NCBI RefSeq assembly: GCF_009649635.1 | Contig: NZ_WJII01000002.1 | Span: forward strand, 124,001-188,000 | From: Microbacterium sp. SYP-A9085 | GTDB taxonomy: Bacteria; Actinomycetota; Actinomycetes; Actinomycetales; Microbacteriaceae | Length of the DNA stretch: 64,000 nt | Direction: 5' to 3' | Shown: in pieces, positions 1 to 7,950 of the stretch | Layout of the letters: every line of letters starts with the position of its first letter | Position numbering within the stretch: position 1 is the first letter of the stretch | The notes under the pieces: generated by a model | The model's input: the letters and a program-made list of their open reading frames with translations, nothing else | The model's database searches: none | Told to the model about the DNA's origin: nothing | Position numbers and translations under genes: made by a program

Positions 1-152
1 TGCGCGGCTTGCTGCAGCAGCTCCTGGGTCCGGGCGGTCATGAACCGCCCGAGGTCGATGGCTCGCTGCTCACGCGCGCGCTCACCGGCCAGGTAGCGCG
101 CGAGGAAGTCGTCGAACGCGCCCCCGCCGCCCGACATAGTGCCGTCGTCCAT
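1..152 (-). CDS. Clp-family ATPase / chaperone, N-terminal fragment
   Basis: This is the 5' end of a gene running out of the window; only about 50 codons are visible. The product begins MDDGTMSGGG and continues with FDDFLARYLAGERAR and then FMTARTQELLQQA. That pattern, a short Gly-rich head followed by a helix leading into TARTQE, is the start of actinobacterial Clp/Hsp100 ATPases of the ClpB/ClpC type, which unfold or disaggregate proteins with ATP. The start at 152 has a strong AAGGAGA ribosome site about 7 bases upstream. The upstream region carries an HspR-type operator over a good promoter, which fits a heat-shock chaperone. The exact subtype cannot be decided from this piece. Confidence 0.65.
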   Translation of the reverse strand, partial: MDDGTMSGGGGAFDDFLARYLAGERAREQRAIDLGRFMTARTQELLQQAA

Positions 153-189
153 ACGGTGTCTCCTTGAAAACATGAGTCCTAGTGCATCA

Positions 190-220
190 AGATTACAAAC
201 TTGAGCGTTGTCGTATCAAC
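190..220 (-). promoter_or_regulatory. Promoter with HAIR-like (HspR) operator upstream of the Clp ATPase
   Basis: On the minus strand a -35 TTGATA (219-214), an 18-base spacer and a -10 TAATCT (195-190) precede the Clp gene. Over the -35 and spacer (220-200) lies GTTGATA-N7-GCTCAAG, which matches 10 of 14 fixed positions of the HspR inverted repeat CTTGAGT-N7-ACTCAAG; the right arm is nearly perfect. HspR represses dnaK and clpB in actinobacteria by binding such repeats. Confidence 0.6.
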
Positions 221-296
221 TTCAACGCGGATGACCGCGGGGTATTCCATGTCCGGGACCCCGTCTACCGTGGCGGTGACGGACAGAGGAGTGAGC

Positions 297-665
297 ATGG
301 ACTGGCGTATCGAGCTGATCTACGTCCCCGTGAGCGACGTCGACCGGGCCAAGGAGTTCTACACGCGGGTGGGCTTCCACCCCGACCACGACGAAACCCC
401 GTATCAGGGGCTGCGCTTCGTGCAGATGACGCCGCCGGGCTCGGCCTGCTCGATAGCGTTCGGCACCAACCTGGGCATCGACCTGGAGCCGGGCCGGCAG
501 AGCACCATCCAGGTCGTGGTGCCGGACGCCGAGGCGGCCCTGGCACACCTGCGCGAGGTCGGCGCCGACGCCGAGGGCGTGGAAGAGCAGGCGTGGGGGC
601 GGTTCGTGACGTTCCGCGACCCGGATGGCAACCGGTGGACGTTGCAGCAGCTGCCGGCGCGGTAG
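297..665 (+). CDS. VOC/glyoxalase-fold protein
   Basis: A 122-residue single-domain vicinal-oxygen-chelate protein. The pattern is typical: an opening strand (IELIYVPVSDVDRAKEFY), a helix after a VxDxxRA motif, then a final strand with FRDPDGNRWTLQQ. The family includes glyoxalase I, bleomycin-binding proteins and small dioxygenases, and many members have no known substrate. The start at 297 is chosen over the in-frame codon at 201 because AGAGGAG sits about 7 bases upstream and because the family begins close to the first beta strand. It is divergent from the Clp gene. No function more precise than the fold can be given. Confidence 0.8.
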   Translation: MDWRIELIYVPVSDVDRAKEFYTRVGFHPDHDETPYQGLRFVQMTPPGSACSIAFGTNLGIDLEPGRQSTIQVVVPDAEAALAHLREVGADAEGVEEQAWGRFVTFRDPDGNRWTLQQLPAR

Positions 666-1511
666 TCAGCGCGCCAGGATGGCGGGGTCGACGTCGTCCC
701 ACCGCTGGACGGTCTGTGCGATCCAGAACACGGCGAACAGAAGGACAAGGCCGGCCTCCCCCACGAGGATCCACGGCTGCCCGGTCTGGTCGGCACCGGC
801 CAGGCGCGCGATCATCACGGTGCCGAGGTACACGAGGAACGCCCCCATGCCGATCGCGACGCCGGCGTAGAGCCGCCGCCAGGCATCCTGCGAGGTGACC
901 GCGGACACGATGGCGACGGCGACCATCAGGCCGAAGAACCCGCCGGTGGCGATCAGGTGGCCGATCCGCAGCAGCGACGCGTCGGCGGCCAGTGCCCACA
1001 CCAGCGCAACGGCGGCGAGCACGACGGCCGCCACGGCGGCGACGGCGACGCCGGGAGTGAGAGTGCGCTGCAGGCGCGCGAGGATCACCGCGAGCGCGGC
1101 CCCGAGGATCGCCGTCACCGCGAGGGTCACGATGCCGGTGCGCAGCTCGGGGATGTAGCCGGCCGGCACACAGGGGATGCCGTCCGCGCAGATCGGGTCG
1201 ATGCCGGGGCCGTCACCGGGGGCGACAGGAGTGGGCACTATCGCTATCGCCGGCGCGAACAGTGCCGCCAGATTCAGCAGCACCTGCTCCACGCTGTGCC
1301 CGGACAGCGCGAGGAACGCCAGCGCCACGGCGAACATCACGCCGGTGAACACGGTGCGCGCCGGCGTGTAGAAAAGGGCGCTCAGCGATGTCACCGGGCC
1401 GTGGGCGGCGGTCACGACCACCAGCGCGACGCCGAGGACGGCGACGGCGCCGACGATCGAGATCCGCACGTACCGGTAGGTGCGCTGGGTAGAGGTGCTC
1501 GACAGCTGCAT
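666..1511 (-). CDS. Uncharacterised polytopic membrane protein
   Basis: About 281 residues with some seven hydrophobic segments. An extracytoplasmic loop between the second and third or fourth segment contains two Cys (PICADGIPCVP), possibly a disulfide. A YTPARTVFTG motif follows the first segment. I do not recognise a named family. The start at 1511 has AGGA 8 bases upstream; a GTG at 1517 would be too close to that site. The gene is divergent from the TDT-family transporter, with only 53 bp between the starts, so the two may share a control region. Its 3' end abuts the glyoxalase-fold gene without a gap. Confidence 0.7.
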   Translation of the reverse strand: MQLSSTSTQRTYRYVRISIVGAVAVLGVALVVVTAAHGPVTSLSALFYTPARTVFTGVMFAVALAFLALSGHSVEQVLLNLAALFAPAIAIVPTPVAPGDGPGIDPICADGIPCVPAGYIPELRTGIVTLAVTAILGAALAVILARLQRTLTPGVAVAAVAAVVLAAVALVWALAADASLLRIGHLIATGGFFGLMVAVAIVSAVTSQDAWRRLYAGVAIGMGAFLVYLGTVMIARLAGADQTGQPWILVGEAGLVLLFAVFWIAQTVQRWDDVDPAILAR

Positions 1512-1564
1512 GTCCACGATCCTGCACCCCGCGGGCGACATCCGCGGGCGATAGCCTGGAGACC

Positions 1565-2665
1565 GTGCCCACGCCGTCCACGCTCCACGGCCGCCTCGAC
1601 GGCGCCGTCGCACAGCTGACACCGGGCTACTTCGCCCTGGTGATGGCGACGGGGATCGTCTCGATCGGGATGCGCACGAACGGCTGGGTGGCGGCATCCC
1701 TCGCCCTCCTCGTGATCGCCGGGGTCTCGTACGTTGTGCTCGTGGTGCTGAACGCGGTGCGGGCGGTCCGCCACCGCGCCCACCTCGCCGGCGACTTCGC
1801 CGATCCGGCGCGGGCGTTCGGATTCTTCACGTTCGTGGCGGCGACCTGCGTGCTGGGCAGTCGGGTCAGCCAGGAGCAGGGGTTCCACCTCGTGGCGGTC
1901 GTGCTGCTGGTGGTGGCCAGTATCGCGTGGATACTGTTCGGCTACACGGTGCCGTGGACCGCGGTGCTCGGCGACCGCAAGGCTCCGCCGATCAGGACCG
2001 CGAACGGCACGTGGTTCATCTGGGCGGTGGCGAGCCAGTCGGTCGCCGTCTTGGCGGCCACGCTGGAGGTCGAGCTGGAGGCGTGGCGGCCCGCTCTCGC
2101 CCTGCTGGCCGTCTTCTCCTGGTCGGTGGGCACATTCCTGTACTGCGCCGTCGGCGTGTTCGTCGGCGTGCGGATGCTGGCGGCGCCGTTCCGCCCGCAG
2201 GATCTCACTCCCCCGTACTGGGTCGCGATGGGGGCCACCGCCATCACGGTGGTCGCCGGCGCGCGGATAGTGCAGATGGCGGACGCGCCGATGGTGGATG
2301 CCACGCGCGGTCTTATCGCCGGTGCCGCGGTGTTCTTCTGGGCGTTCGGCACGTGGCTGATCCCGCCGCTGGTGATCGCCGGCTGGTGGCGGCATGGACG
2401 CCACCGCATCCCGTTCCGCTACGACGCCACGCTGTGGAGCATCATCTTCCCGCTCGGGATGTACGGCGTGGGATCGCAGTTCCTCGGCGACGTCGATGGT
2501 CTGCCGATAGTGCACGCCATCGGCGTCGCCGAGAGCTGGGTGGCAGTGGTGGCGTGGACGGCGACGTTCGCGTGGATGCTGGTGAACCTGTGGCGCGAGG
2601 TGCTGCGCTCGCCCGGCGACCGCGGGCGGGAAGCCGCGTACGACGTCCCGGTGAGGGCGCGCTGA
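1565..2665 (+). CDS. TDT-family (TehA/SLAC1-like) transporter
   Basis: 366 residues with about ten membrane helices. The opening helix reads TPGYFALVMATGIVSI, a signature of the tellurite-resistance/dicarboxylate transporter family, which includes TehA, SLAC1 anion channels, Mae1 malate permease and Ssu1 sulfite efflux. Later segments (IIFPLGMYGVGS) also fit the family. It probably moves a small anion across the cytoplasmic membrane; the substrate cannot be inferred. The GTG start at 1565 has GGAG 5 bases upstream. It ends tail to tail with the DUF3817 gene, two bases apart. Confidence 0.8.
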   Translation: MPTPSTLHGRLDGAVAQLTPGYFALVMATGIVSIGMRTNGWVAASLALLVIAGVSYVVLVVLNAVRAVRHRAHLAGDFADPARAFGFFTFVAATCVLGSRVSQEQGFHLVAVVLLVVASIAWILFGYTVPWTAVLGDRKAPPIRTANGTWFIWAVASQSVAVLAATLEVELEAWRPALALLAVFSWSVGTFLYCAVGVFVGVRMLAAPFRPQDLTPPYWVAMGATAITVVAGARIVQMADAPMVDATRGLIAGAAVFFWAFGTWLIPPLVIAGWWRHGRHRIPFRYDATLWSIIFPLGMYGVGSQFLGDVDGLPIVHAIGVAESWVAVVAWTATFAWMLVNLWREVLRSPGDRGREAAYDVPVRAR

Positions 2666-2667
2666 GC

Positions 2668-3132
2668 TCAGGCCCGTCCGCCGGGAGGGCCGATCACGAG
2701 CAGCACGGTGAACACGGCCGCGACCGCGACGGCGCCGAGCCCGCCCAGCAGCACGGGGCGCACGAGGAAGAAGCGCAGCAGTCGGTCGTGCCACGCGTGG
2801 TCCCGCGGATCCTCGCCCGCGTCCCGCCGCCAGTCGCCGGCGAGGCGGCCGGTGCGGTGCAGCCAGATCTCGGCCGGGACGGTCAGGTACGGGATGATCG
2901 CCGAGCCGACGGCGACCACGACGGGCCACGGCGTCCACCGGTTGTTCTTGGCGACGAGGATCGCGGTGGCGCCATAGCAGAGGAACACGAAGCCGTGGAT
3001 GCTGCCGCCGATGAGGGTCGCCATCGACAGGTCCATCGTGGCGCGCAGGATGAGGCCGGTGATCAGCAGGGTCCAGGTGACGGCTTCGGCAATGGCGAAG
3101 ATGCGGAAGAGGCGCGAGGGAGTTCGGAACAC
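2668..3132 (-). CDS. DUF3817 family integral membrane protein
   Basis: 154 residues. The N-terminal 90 residues form three hydrophobic segments of the DUF3817/YdzA type (FRIFAIAEAVTW and IHGFVFLCYG), followed by a charged stretch and one more C-terminal helix. Molecular function is unknown. The GTG start at 3132 lies three bases after a perfect palindrome that covers a -10 TATACT, so the transcript may begin at or near the start codon. It lies downstream of the MarR gene on the same strand, 24 bp away, and is the likely target of that regulator. Confidence 0.75.
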   Translation of the reverse strand: MFRTPSRLFRIFAIAEAVTWTLLITGLILRATMDLSMATLIGGSIHGFVFLCYGATAILVAKNNRWTPWPVVVAVGSAIIPYLTVPAEIWLHRTGRLAGDWRRDAGEDPRDHAWHDRLLRFFLVRPVLLGGLGAVAVAAVFTVLLVIGPPGGRA

Positions 3133-3134
3133 AC

Positions 3135-3151
3135 CTTCAGTATAACTGAAG
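3135..3151 (-). promoter_or_regulatory. 17-bp palindrome over a -10 box, likely MarR operator
   Basis: CTTCAGT-ATA-ACTGAAG has two perfect 7-base arms. On the minus strand it contains TATACT (3144-3139), a good -10 for the DUF3817 gene. It sits between the MarR stop and the DUF3817 GTG, the usual size and place for a MarR dimer site. Confidence 0.6.
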
Positions 3152-3156
3152 ACTCG

Positions 3157-3594
3157 TCAGGGTCTCTCCAGGTCCTCCCCGAACGGCTGCTCATGCAGGC
3201 CCTCCAGCGCGGAGGTGAGCGCGGGCGACGCCCGGGCGAAGGCGCGGTCCATGCGGGCGAGCCGAGCATCGGCCTCGCGCAGGGCGTCCGCGCCCTTGTC
3301 GGTGACGCGCAGCGTCGACGCCGCGCCGGCATGCGCGGTGGCGTCGGCCGCGAGGTCGTCGCCGACGAGGGCGCGCACGGCCGTGTGCGCGGTCTGCACG
3401 GTGATCTGCGAGCGGCGTGCGAGCTCGGAGAACGAGATGCCGGGCGTGGCGGCGATGTGCGCGAGCAGCGCGTACTTGCGGGTGGTGAGCCCGAGGTCCT
3501 TGAGCTGCGCGTTGAGCTGCCCGTCCCAGATCGAGCCGACCGTCAGCAGCGAGATGACGGGGCTGAATGAGGGGCGCTGCGGCATGGATTCCAT
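3157..3594 (-). CDS. MarR-family transcriptional regulator
   Basis: About 145 residues with a winged helix: DLGLTTRKYALLAHIA, then SFSELARRSQITVQTAHTAV as the helix-turn-helix, then a wing ending with a leucine-zipper-like helix used in dimers. MarR proteins usually repress their own operon and release DNA on binding a small phenolic or other ligand. The start is uncertain: ATG at 3594 or 3585 fits the family; codons further upstream (to 3654) would add an atypical basic tail and run into the divergent promoter region. The palindrome at 3135-3151 in front of the downstream DUF3817 gene is its probable site. Confidence 0.8.
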   Translation of the reverse strand: MESMPQRPSFSPVISLLTVGSIWDGQLNAQLKDLGLTTRKYALLAHIAATPGISFSELARRSQITVQTAHTAVRALVGDDLAADATAHAGAASTLRVTDKGADALREADARLARMDRAFARASPALTSALEGLHEQPFGEDLERP

Positions 3595-3660
3595 CGTAGT
3601 GGGGTGGGGTGAGGAGATTCTGGGCGTGAGTATCCGTTCTATTCTCATACACACTGACTC

Positions 3661-3695
3661 TTGTCGATTTCGTTGCTTTGTACTACACTTGGGTC
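3661..3695 (+). promoter_or_regulatory. Leaderless promoter of the DUF222/HNH gene
   Basis: TTGTCG (3661-3666), a 17-base spacer and TACACT (3684-3689) are followed after 6 bases by the ATG at 3696. There is no ribosome site, so transcription would begin at or next to the start codon, a common leaderless arrangement in actinobacteria. Confidence 0.55.
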
Positions 3696-5003
3696 ATGGA
3701 CGACGAAACCTTCCCAGCGCCGCCGGCGGACGATGCCTTCGTCCTGCGCACGCTGTTCGAGGGTGCCGAGCAGGAGCAGTATGCGGCGAATCGTCGGGCC
3801 GCCCGCCGCGCCGAGGACCTCGCCGATGCGCTCGATTACGCACGCAGGCATCCGTGGGTCTACGTGGACGAGTTCGCCGAGTCTCCCGAAGGAGTGCAGC
3901 TGGCCGAGCGGTGCGCGGTGATGGAGGCGGCATCCCGCCTGTGCCTGTCTGAGAACGCCGTGCGCGCGCAGGCCGCCGCGGCGCGGGTCGGGCGGCGGGA
4001 CTTCCCTCTTCTGTGGCGTACGATCCGCGAGGGCTTCGCCACGGTCGCTCACCTGGATGCCGCTATCGCCGGCATGGCGCCGTTCGACGCTGACCAGGCC
4101 GAACGGTACGACCGTGCGCTGACGGAGCTGGCGCTGACAGTGACTCTCGGGCGGTTCCGTCGCGAAGCGCGGGAGCTCGCGCGCAGGATTGCGCCGCAGC
4201 CGGAGAGCGCGCTGCACGCGGCGGCCATGAAGCAGCGGCGAGTGGTCGTCGAGGATGCCCTTGACGGTATGTCGTGGTTCATGGTGCTCACGTCGACGGC
4301 GAGGGCGCGGGCCGCCAAACGGCGTCTGACGTCGACGGCGAAGCACCTGTCGAAGAACGAGCGCGAGGAGCGCACGCGGGATCAGCTCCGCGCCGACCTG
4401 GCGACGGCACTGCTGCTCGGCGAGGGCACGCCGCAGATGGTCACCACGAAGGTCTTCGTCACCGTCCCGCTCGATCGGCTTTCGCCGGCGGCGCGCGCCA
4501 CCGTGCGCCCCCACATCCCGGGTCGGGCGGGGCTGAACCTGAACCGGGAGTGCCTCATCCCCGGCGAGGGGCCTGTCGACGATGCGACGGCACGACAGCT
4601 GCTGCTGGACGAGGGGTCGTTCACCCGGGTGATCACCGACCCCATCACCGGCGTGGTCCTCGACATGGACCGTCGCAGCCGCCGCGCGACCACCGCACAG
4701 CGCGCATGGCTGGCCCTCATGCACGGCACGTGCCTACGCGACGGGTGCGACAGGCTCGCCATCGATGCCGACATGGACCACTGGTGCGCGTTCCACGGCC
4801 CGAAACGCGGGCCGACGAACATAGCGAACCTCGATCCGTACTGCGACCCGGATCACGCCGTGAAGGACACCACGAAGATCCGACATCGCCGACGACCCGA
4901 TCAGAGTGTCGAGCTCACGTTCCCCACCGGGCATCGCACGCGGCGCGCCCCGGGTGCGACAGGCGTCCTCGCGTACCTCGCCGGCGACGACCCGCCGTTC
5001 TGA
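3696..5003 (+). CDS. DUF222 / HNH endonuclease domain protein (13E12 repeat type)
   Basis: 435 residues. The N-terminal two thirds is a helical DUF222 region (ADALDYARRHPWVYVDEF, then SENAVRAQAAAARV). The last 100 residues hold an HNH nuclease signature with a zinc-type setting: GTCLRDGCD, then ADMDHWCAF, then GPTNIANLDPYCDPDHAVK. Proteins of this type occur in several to many copies in actinobacterial genomes, resemble the mycobacterial 13E12 repeat family, and are suspected of mobility; their role is not established. ATG 3696 is chosen because the promoter at 3661-3689 places it at a leaderless position; an in-frame TTG at 3678 lies before the -10. Confidence 0.85.
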   Translation: MDDETFPAPPADDAFVLRTLFEGAEQEQYAANRRAARRAEDLADALDYARRHPWVYVDEFAESPEGVQLAERCAVMEAASRLCLSENAVRAQAAAARVGRRDFPLLWRTIREGFATVAHLDAAIAGMAPFDADQAERYDRALTELALTVTLGRFRREARELARRIAPQPESALHAAAMKQRRVVVEDALDGMSWFMVLTSTARARAAKRRLTSTAKHLSKNEREERTRDQLRADLATALLLGEGTPQMVTTKVFVTVPLDRLSPAARATVRPHIPGRAGLNLNRECLIPGEGPVDDATARQLLLDEGSFTRVITDPITGVVLDMDRRSRRATTAQRAWLALMHGTCLRDGCDRLAIDADMDHWCAFHGPKRGPTNIANLDPYCDPDHAVKDTTKIRHRRRPDQSVELTFPTGHRTRRAPGATGVLAYLAGDDPPF

Positions 5004-5036
5004 CGGCATCCCCGGACGCGGTGAGAGGATCGCATC

Positions 5037-6203
5037 GTGAGCGACGACGCCCTGGCCCGCGTGTTCAAAATCGACGACCTGCTGCCCGACGAGGCCCGCC
5101 GATGGCAGAGCGTGGCGCGCACCCTCGCCCGCGACCTGCTCGCGCCCACTATCGAGGACGACTTCGAGGCGCAGCGTTTCCGCGCCGAGCACATTCCGGC
5201 TCTCGGGGAGGCGGGGCTGCTGGGCATGCACCTGAACGGGTACGGATGTGCGGGCGCCAGCGCGACCAGCTACGGCGCGGCATGCCTGGAGATCGAGGCC
5301 GTCGACAGCGGCTGGCGCACGTTCGTCTCCGTACAGGGGTCCCTGGCGATGACCGCGATAGCGACGTTCGGCACCGAGCAGCAGAAGCAGCGATGGCTGC
5401 CCGAGCTTGCGGCAGGGCGGGCGGTGGGATGCTTCGCCCTCACCGAGCCGGCCGGCGGCAGCGATCCCGCCGCGATGACCACTGTCGCGCGTCGCGACGG
5501 TTCCGACTGGGTGATCGACGGCCGAAAGCGGTGGATCGGGCTGGCCGCGGTGGCCGACGTCGCTGTCGTGTGGGCGCAGACCGACGACGGCGTGCGCGGG
5601 TTCCTCGTCCCCACTGACTCTCCCGGGTTCTCGGCGCAGGCGATCCCCGGCAAGCGCGCCATGCGCACGTCGATCCAGTGCGACATCGAGCTCGACGGTG
5701 TGCGCGTGCCCGACGACGCCCGGCTGCCCGACGCGCGAGGCCTGCGCGGGCCGTTCACGTGTCTGAACGAGGCGCGCTTCGGCATCGCGTGGGGCGCGAT
5801 GGGCGCCGCGCGCACGTGCCTCGAGGTGGCCGTGGAACGCGCGCGCACTCGCGAGGTGTTCGGCGCGCCGATCGGGGCGCGCCAGCTCATCCAGTCGCAA
5901 TTGGCCGACATGCTTCTCGAATACGAGAAGGGCGCCCTGCTCGCGCTGCACCTCGGGCGGCTGCGGGATGCCGGCGCCCTGACGCCGGCTCAGCTGAGCG
6001 TCGGCAAGCTCAACAACGTGCGCGAGGCCATCCGCATCGCCGGCGCCGCGCGCAGCATCCTCGCCGGCGACGGCCTCACTGACGAGTTCCCCGTGATGCG
6101 GCACATGGCCAACCTCGAGGCCGTGCGCACATACGAAGGCACCGATGAGATCCACGCCCTGATCCTCGGGCGGGAGCTCACCGGTCTCGACGCTTTCGGG
6201 TAA
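5037..6203 (+). CDS. gcdH: Glutaryl-CoA dehydrogenase-like acyl-CoA dehydrogenase
   Basis: 388 residues with the complete acyl-CoA dehydrogenase fold. The FAD/substrate segment CFALTEPAGGSDP is present, and the catalytic base is Glu367 in TYEGTDEIHALILGRELTG, the position used by glutaryl-CoA dehydrogenases. Arg94 in GWRTFVSVQ matches the Arg that binds the glutaryl carboxylate in that subgroup. The expected reaction is oxidative decarboxylation of glutaryl-CoA to crotonyl-CoA in lysine or aromatic breakdown. The GTG start follows the HNH gene by 33 bp. It lies just outside the GntR-controlled cluster and has no operator of that type, so whether it belongs functionally is open. Confidence 0.85.
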   Translation: MSDDALARVFKIDDLLPDEARRWQSVARTLARDLLAPTIEDDFEAQRFRAEHIPALGEAGLLGMHLNGYGCAGASATSYGAACLEIEAVDSGWRTFVSVQGSLAMTAIATFGTEQQKQRWLPELAAGRAVGCFALTEPAGGSDPAAMTTVARRDGSDWVIDGRKRWIGLAAVADVAVVWAQTDDGVRGFLVPTDSPGFSAQAIPGKRAMRTSIQCDIELDGVRVPDDARLPDARGLRGPFTCLNEARFGIAWGAMGAARTCLEVAVERARTREVFGAPIGARQLIQSQLADMLLEYEKGALLALHLGRLRDAGALTPAQLSVGKLNNVREAIRIAGAARSILAGDGLTDEFPVMRHMANLEAVRTYEGTDEIHALILGRELTGLDAFG

Positions 6204-6224
6204 GTCAGGCCACTCCAGGAGCAG

Positions 6225-6254
6225 CTCGTACGGTTGTCAGTATGATGGGCCCGG
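6225..6254 (+). promoter_or_regulatory. Operator-like site 0 before the GntR gene (half site)
   Basis: TCGTACGGTTGTCAGTATG (6226-6244) matches TCGTATGGTTATCAATACG of the ABC-importer operator (20543-20561), with four transitions in 19 bases. The right arm CCATAC is absent, so only the left half is conserved. A -10-like TATGAT lies at 6241-6246. This fits autoregulation of the GntR gene. Confidence 0.5.
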
Positions 6255-6296
6255 CGCGCCATCATGGCGGCTCCAACGAAGACTCCGAGGTGCACC

Positions 6297-7055
6297 TTGA
6301 TCGATAGCTCGCTCGCCATGCCTCTGTACCACCAGGTCGCAGGTGTTCTCCGCCAGCGGATCACCGACGGCGACTACCCAGTGGGAGGGAAACTGGTCTC
6401 CGAGGACGAACTGGCCGCCGAGTTCTCCGTCAGTCGTGCGACGATTCGCCAGGCGGTCGGCGAGCTCGTCGTCGAGGGCCTCGTCGTGCGCAAGCAGGGA
6501 AGCGGCACGTTCGTTCAGCCCGGGAACACGCGCGTATTGCGGCAGCGCTTCCGCGGCTCCCTCGGCGCTCTCATCAGCGAGTCCCACTCGGCCAGGACTC
6601 GCGACATCAAGCTCTCTCATGACGAACGCATCCCCGACTACATCGCGAGCGCCTTGAGGCTCGACGACGGCCACGGAACCGTGGTCCGACGCACGCGCAT
6701 GATGTCCGGTGAGCCGTTCGCCTATACCGTGACCTATCTGCCTCCGCAGTTCGGCGATCTCCTGACCGCCGCCGACTTGCACACGCATGCACTCATGGAA
6801 ATCCTCCTCGATCACGGTGTGCGGCTCACGAGCGCTACCCAGGCGATCCGCGCCCAACTCGCCGACGCAGAGGTGTGCGCGCGCATCGATGTACCGCTCG
6901 GGTCCGCCGTGCTCCACGTTGAGCGGCTCGTGAGCGACGATGCAGGGCATGCGGTGGAGTTCGTTCAGTCTTGGTACCGCGGGGATCGCTATGAGTACAC
7001 CGTGAATCTCGACCTGGCCGACGCCGGCGAAGGGCTGTTCGCACAGCTGGCATGA
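6297..7055 (+). CDS. GntR-family regulator, HutC subfamily (UTRA effector domain)
   Basis: About 252 residues. The N-terminal winged helix (PLYHQVAGVLRQRITDG, SEDELAAEFSVSRATIRQAV, RKQGSGTFVQ) is a textbook GntR DNA-binding domain; the C-terminal 160 residues form a UTRA ligand pocket ending in WYRGDRYEY. Such regulators bind a sugar, amino acid or acid-type effector and usually act as repressors. The TTG at 6297 is preferred because GAGG lies 7 bases upstream and the family starts just before PLYxQ; an upstream ATG at 6264 has no ribosome site. It heads the catabolic cluster, and four related operator-like sequences in the next 14 kb make it the likely controller. Confidence 0.85.
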   Translation: MIDSSLAMPLYHQVAGVLRQRITDGDYPVGGKLVSEDELAAEFSVSRATIRQAVGELVVEGLVVRKQGSGTFVQPGNTRVLRQRFRGSLGALISESHSARTRDIKLSHDERIPDYIASALRLDDGHGTVVRRTRMMSGEPFAYTVTYLPPQFGDLLTAADLHTHALMEILLDHGVRLTSATQAIRAQLADAEVCARIDVPLGSAVLHVERLVSDDAGHAVEFVQSWYRGDRYEYTVNLDLADAGEGLFAQLA

Positions 7056-7071
7056 CCGTTCTGGGTCGCAA

Positions 7072-7111
7072 GTCATATGGATATCAGGATGTCCATACAA
7101 TTTGCTAGCAT
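7072..7111 (+). promoter_or_regulatory. Operator site A and promoter of the SDR-MaoC-SDR operon
   Basis: GTCATATGG (7072-7080), 12 bases, CCATACAAT (7093-7101) forms an inverted repeat; its inner part TATGGATATC-AG-GATGTCCATA has 10-base arms with one mismatch. A TTTGCTAGCATC segment just downstream includes a -10 TAGCAT (7106-7111), so the operator would cover the -35. The same arms and the same downstream segment occur at the ABC-importer promoter. Confidence 0.65.
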
Positions 7112-7174
7112 CATCCCAGGCGTGCATCGCAGTGCTGAGAGACGGCACCGATACGCGGACGTGGGGAGGCATCC

Positions 7175-7939
7175 ATGACGGTCGGTGAGCTCAGCGGCGC
7201 GGTGGCCCTCGTCACCGGCGGCGGCGCCGGGATCGGGCGCGCGATCTGCCTCGATCTCGCCGCTGCAGGCGCGCGGGTTGTCGTGATCGACAGGTCCGAT
7301 CCGTCGGATGTGGCCGACCAGATCGCTGCCTCCGGCGGCGAGTCGCTCGCGGTGGTCGCAGACGTTACGTCCGAGCAGGCCATGGTGGACGCGGGGGCCG
7401 CCGCCGTGGACCGGTTCGGGGGCATCGACGCGCTCGTCAACAATGCCGGGGTATTCGCGTCCCTCGCCTCCGGCCCCTTCGAGCAGATCTCCGTCGCGCA
7501 GTGGCGCCTTGCGATGGATGTCAACGTGATGGGGAGCTTCCTCGCCACCAAGGCCGTCGTCGGCGCCATGCGCACGCGTGGCGGGGGGCGCGTCGTGAAC
7601 ATCGCCTCCACGACGGCCCTGAAGGGGACCGCCGACCTCCTTCACTACACGAGCAGCAAAGGCGCGGTTCTCGCCATGACGAGGGCGCTTGCCCGAGAAC
7701 TCGGCCCCGACGGGATCCTTGTGAACGCGGTCGCGCCGGGCTTCACCGTCAGCACCGGCGTCGAGCAGAACAGCGACCACGTCGCGGGGATGCGCGTGGC
7801 CGCCCCCGGCGGCAGAGTACTCAAGCGCGAGATGGTTCCCGAAGACATTGTCGGAGCCGTGCGCTTCCTCTGCGGCCCGAGCTCCGGTTTCATCACCGGC
7901 CAGACCCTCGTCGTCGACGGCGGCGCCTACTTCCACTGA
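7175..7939 (+). CDS. SDR-family NAD(P)-dependent oxidoreductase
   Basis: 254 residues, a classical short-chain dehydrogenase. The cofactor loop VTGGGAGIGRAI, the NNAG motif (ALVNNAGV) and the active site, with a serine in NIASTTALKG and YTSSKGAV for the Tyr/Lys pair, are all present. An Asp after the second strand (VVVIDRSD) favours NAD. It probably oxidises a hydroxyl group on a CoA-bound or free acid intermediate. It is the first gene of a three-gene operon read from site A, followed after 11 bp by the MaoC hydratase. The substrate is not known. Confidence 0.85.
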   Translation: MTVGELSGAVALVTGGGAGIGRAICLDLAAAGARVVVIDRSDPSDVADQIAASGGESLAVVADVTSEQAMVDAGAAAVDRFGGIDALVNNAGVFASLASGPFEQISVAQWRLAMDVNVMGSFLATKAVVGAMRTRGGGRVVNIASTTALKGTADLLHYTSSKGAVLAMTRALARELGPDGILVNAVAPGFTVSTGVEQNSDHVAGMRVAAPGGRVLKREMVPEDIVGAVRFLCGPSSGFITGQTLVVDGGAYFH

Positions 7940-7950
7940 TCGGCACGGCC

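Noticed and set aside
1412..2938. Long minus-strand open frame of about 500 codons across the TDT transporter
   Set aside because: It is antisense to a clear membrane transporter, made of low-complexity Arg/Pro/His-rich translation, and has no family pattern; a GC-driven shadow.
5022..5060. A GntR-type operator in front of glutaryl-CoA dehydrogenase
   Set aside because: No GTCRTATGG or CCATAC arm is present between the HNH gene and this gene, so it was left out of the predicted regulon.
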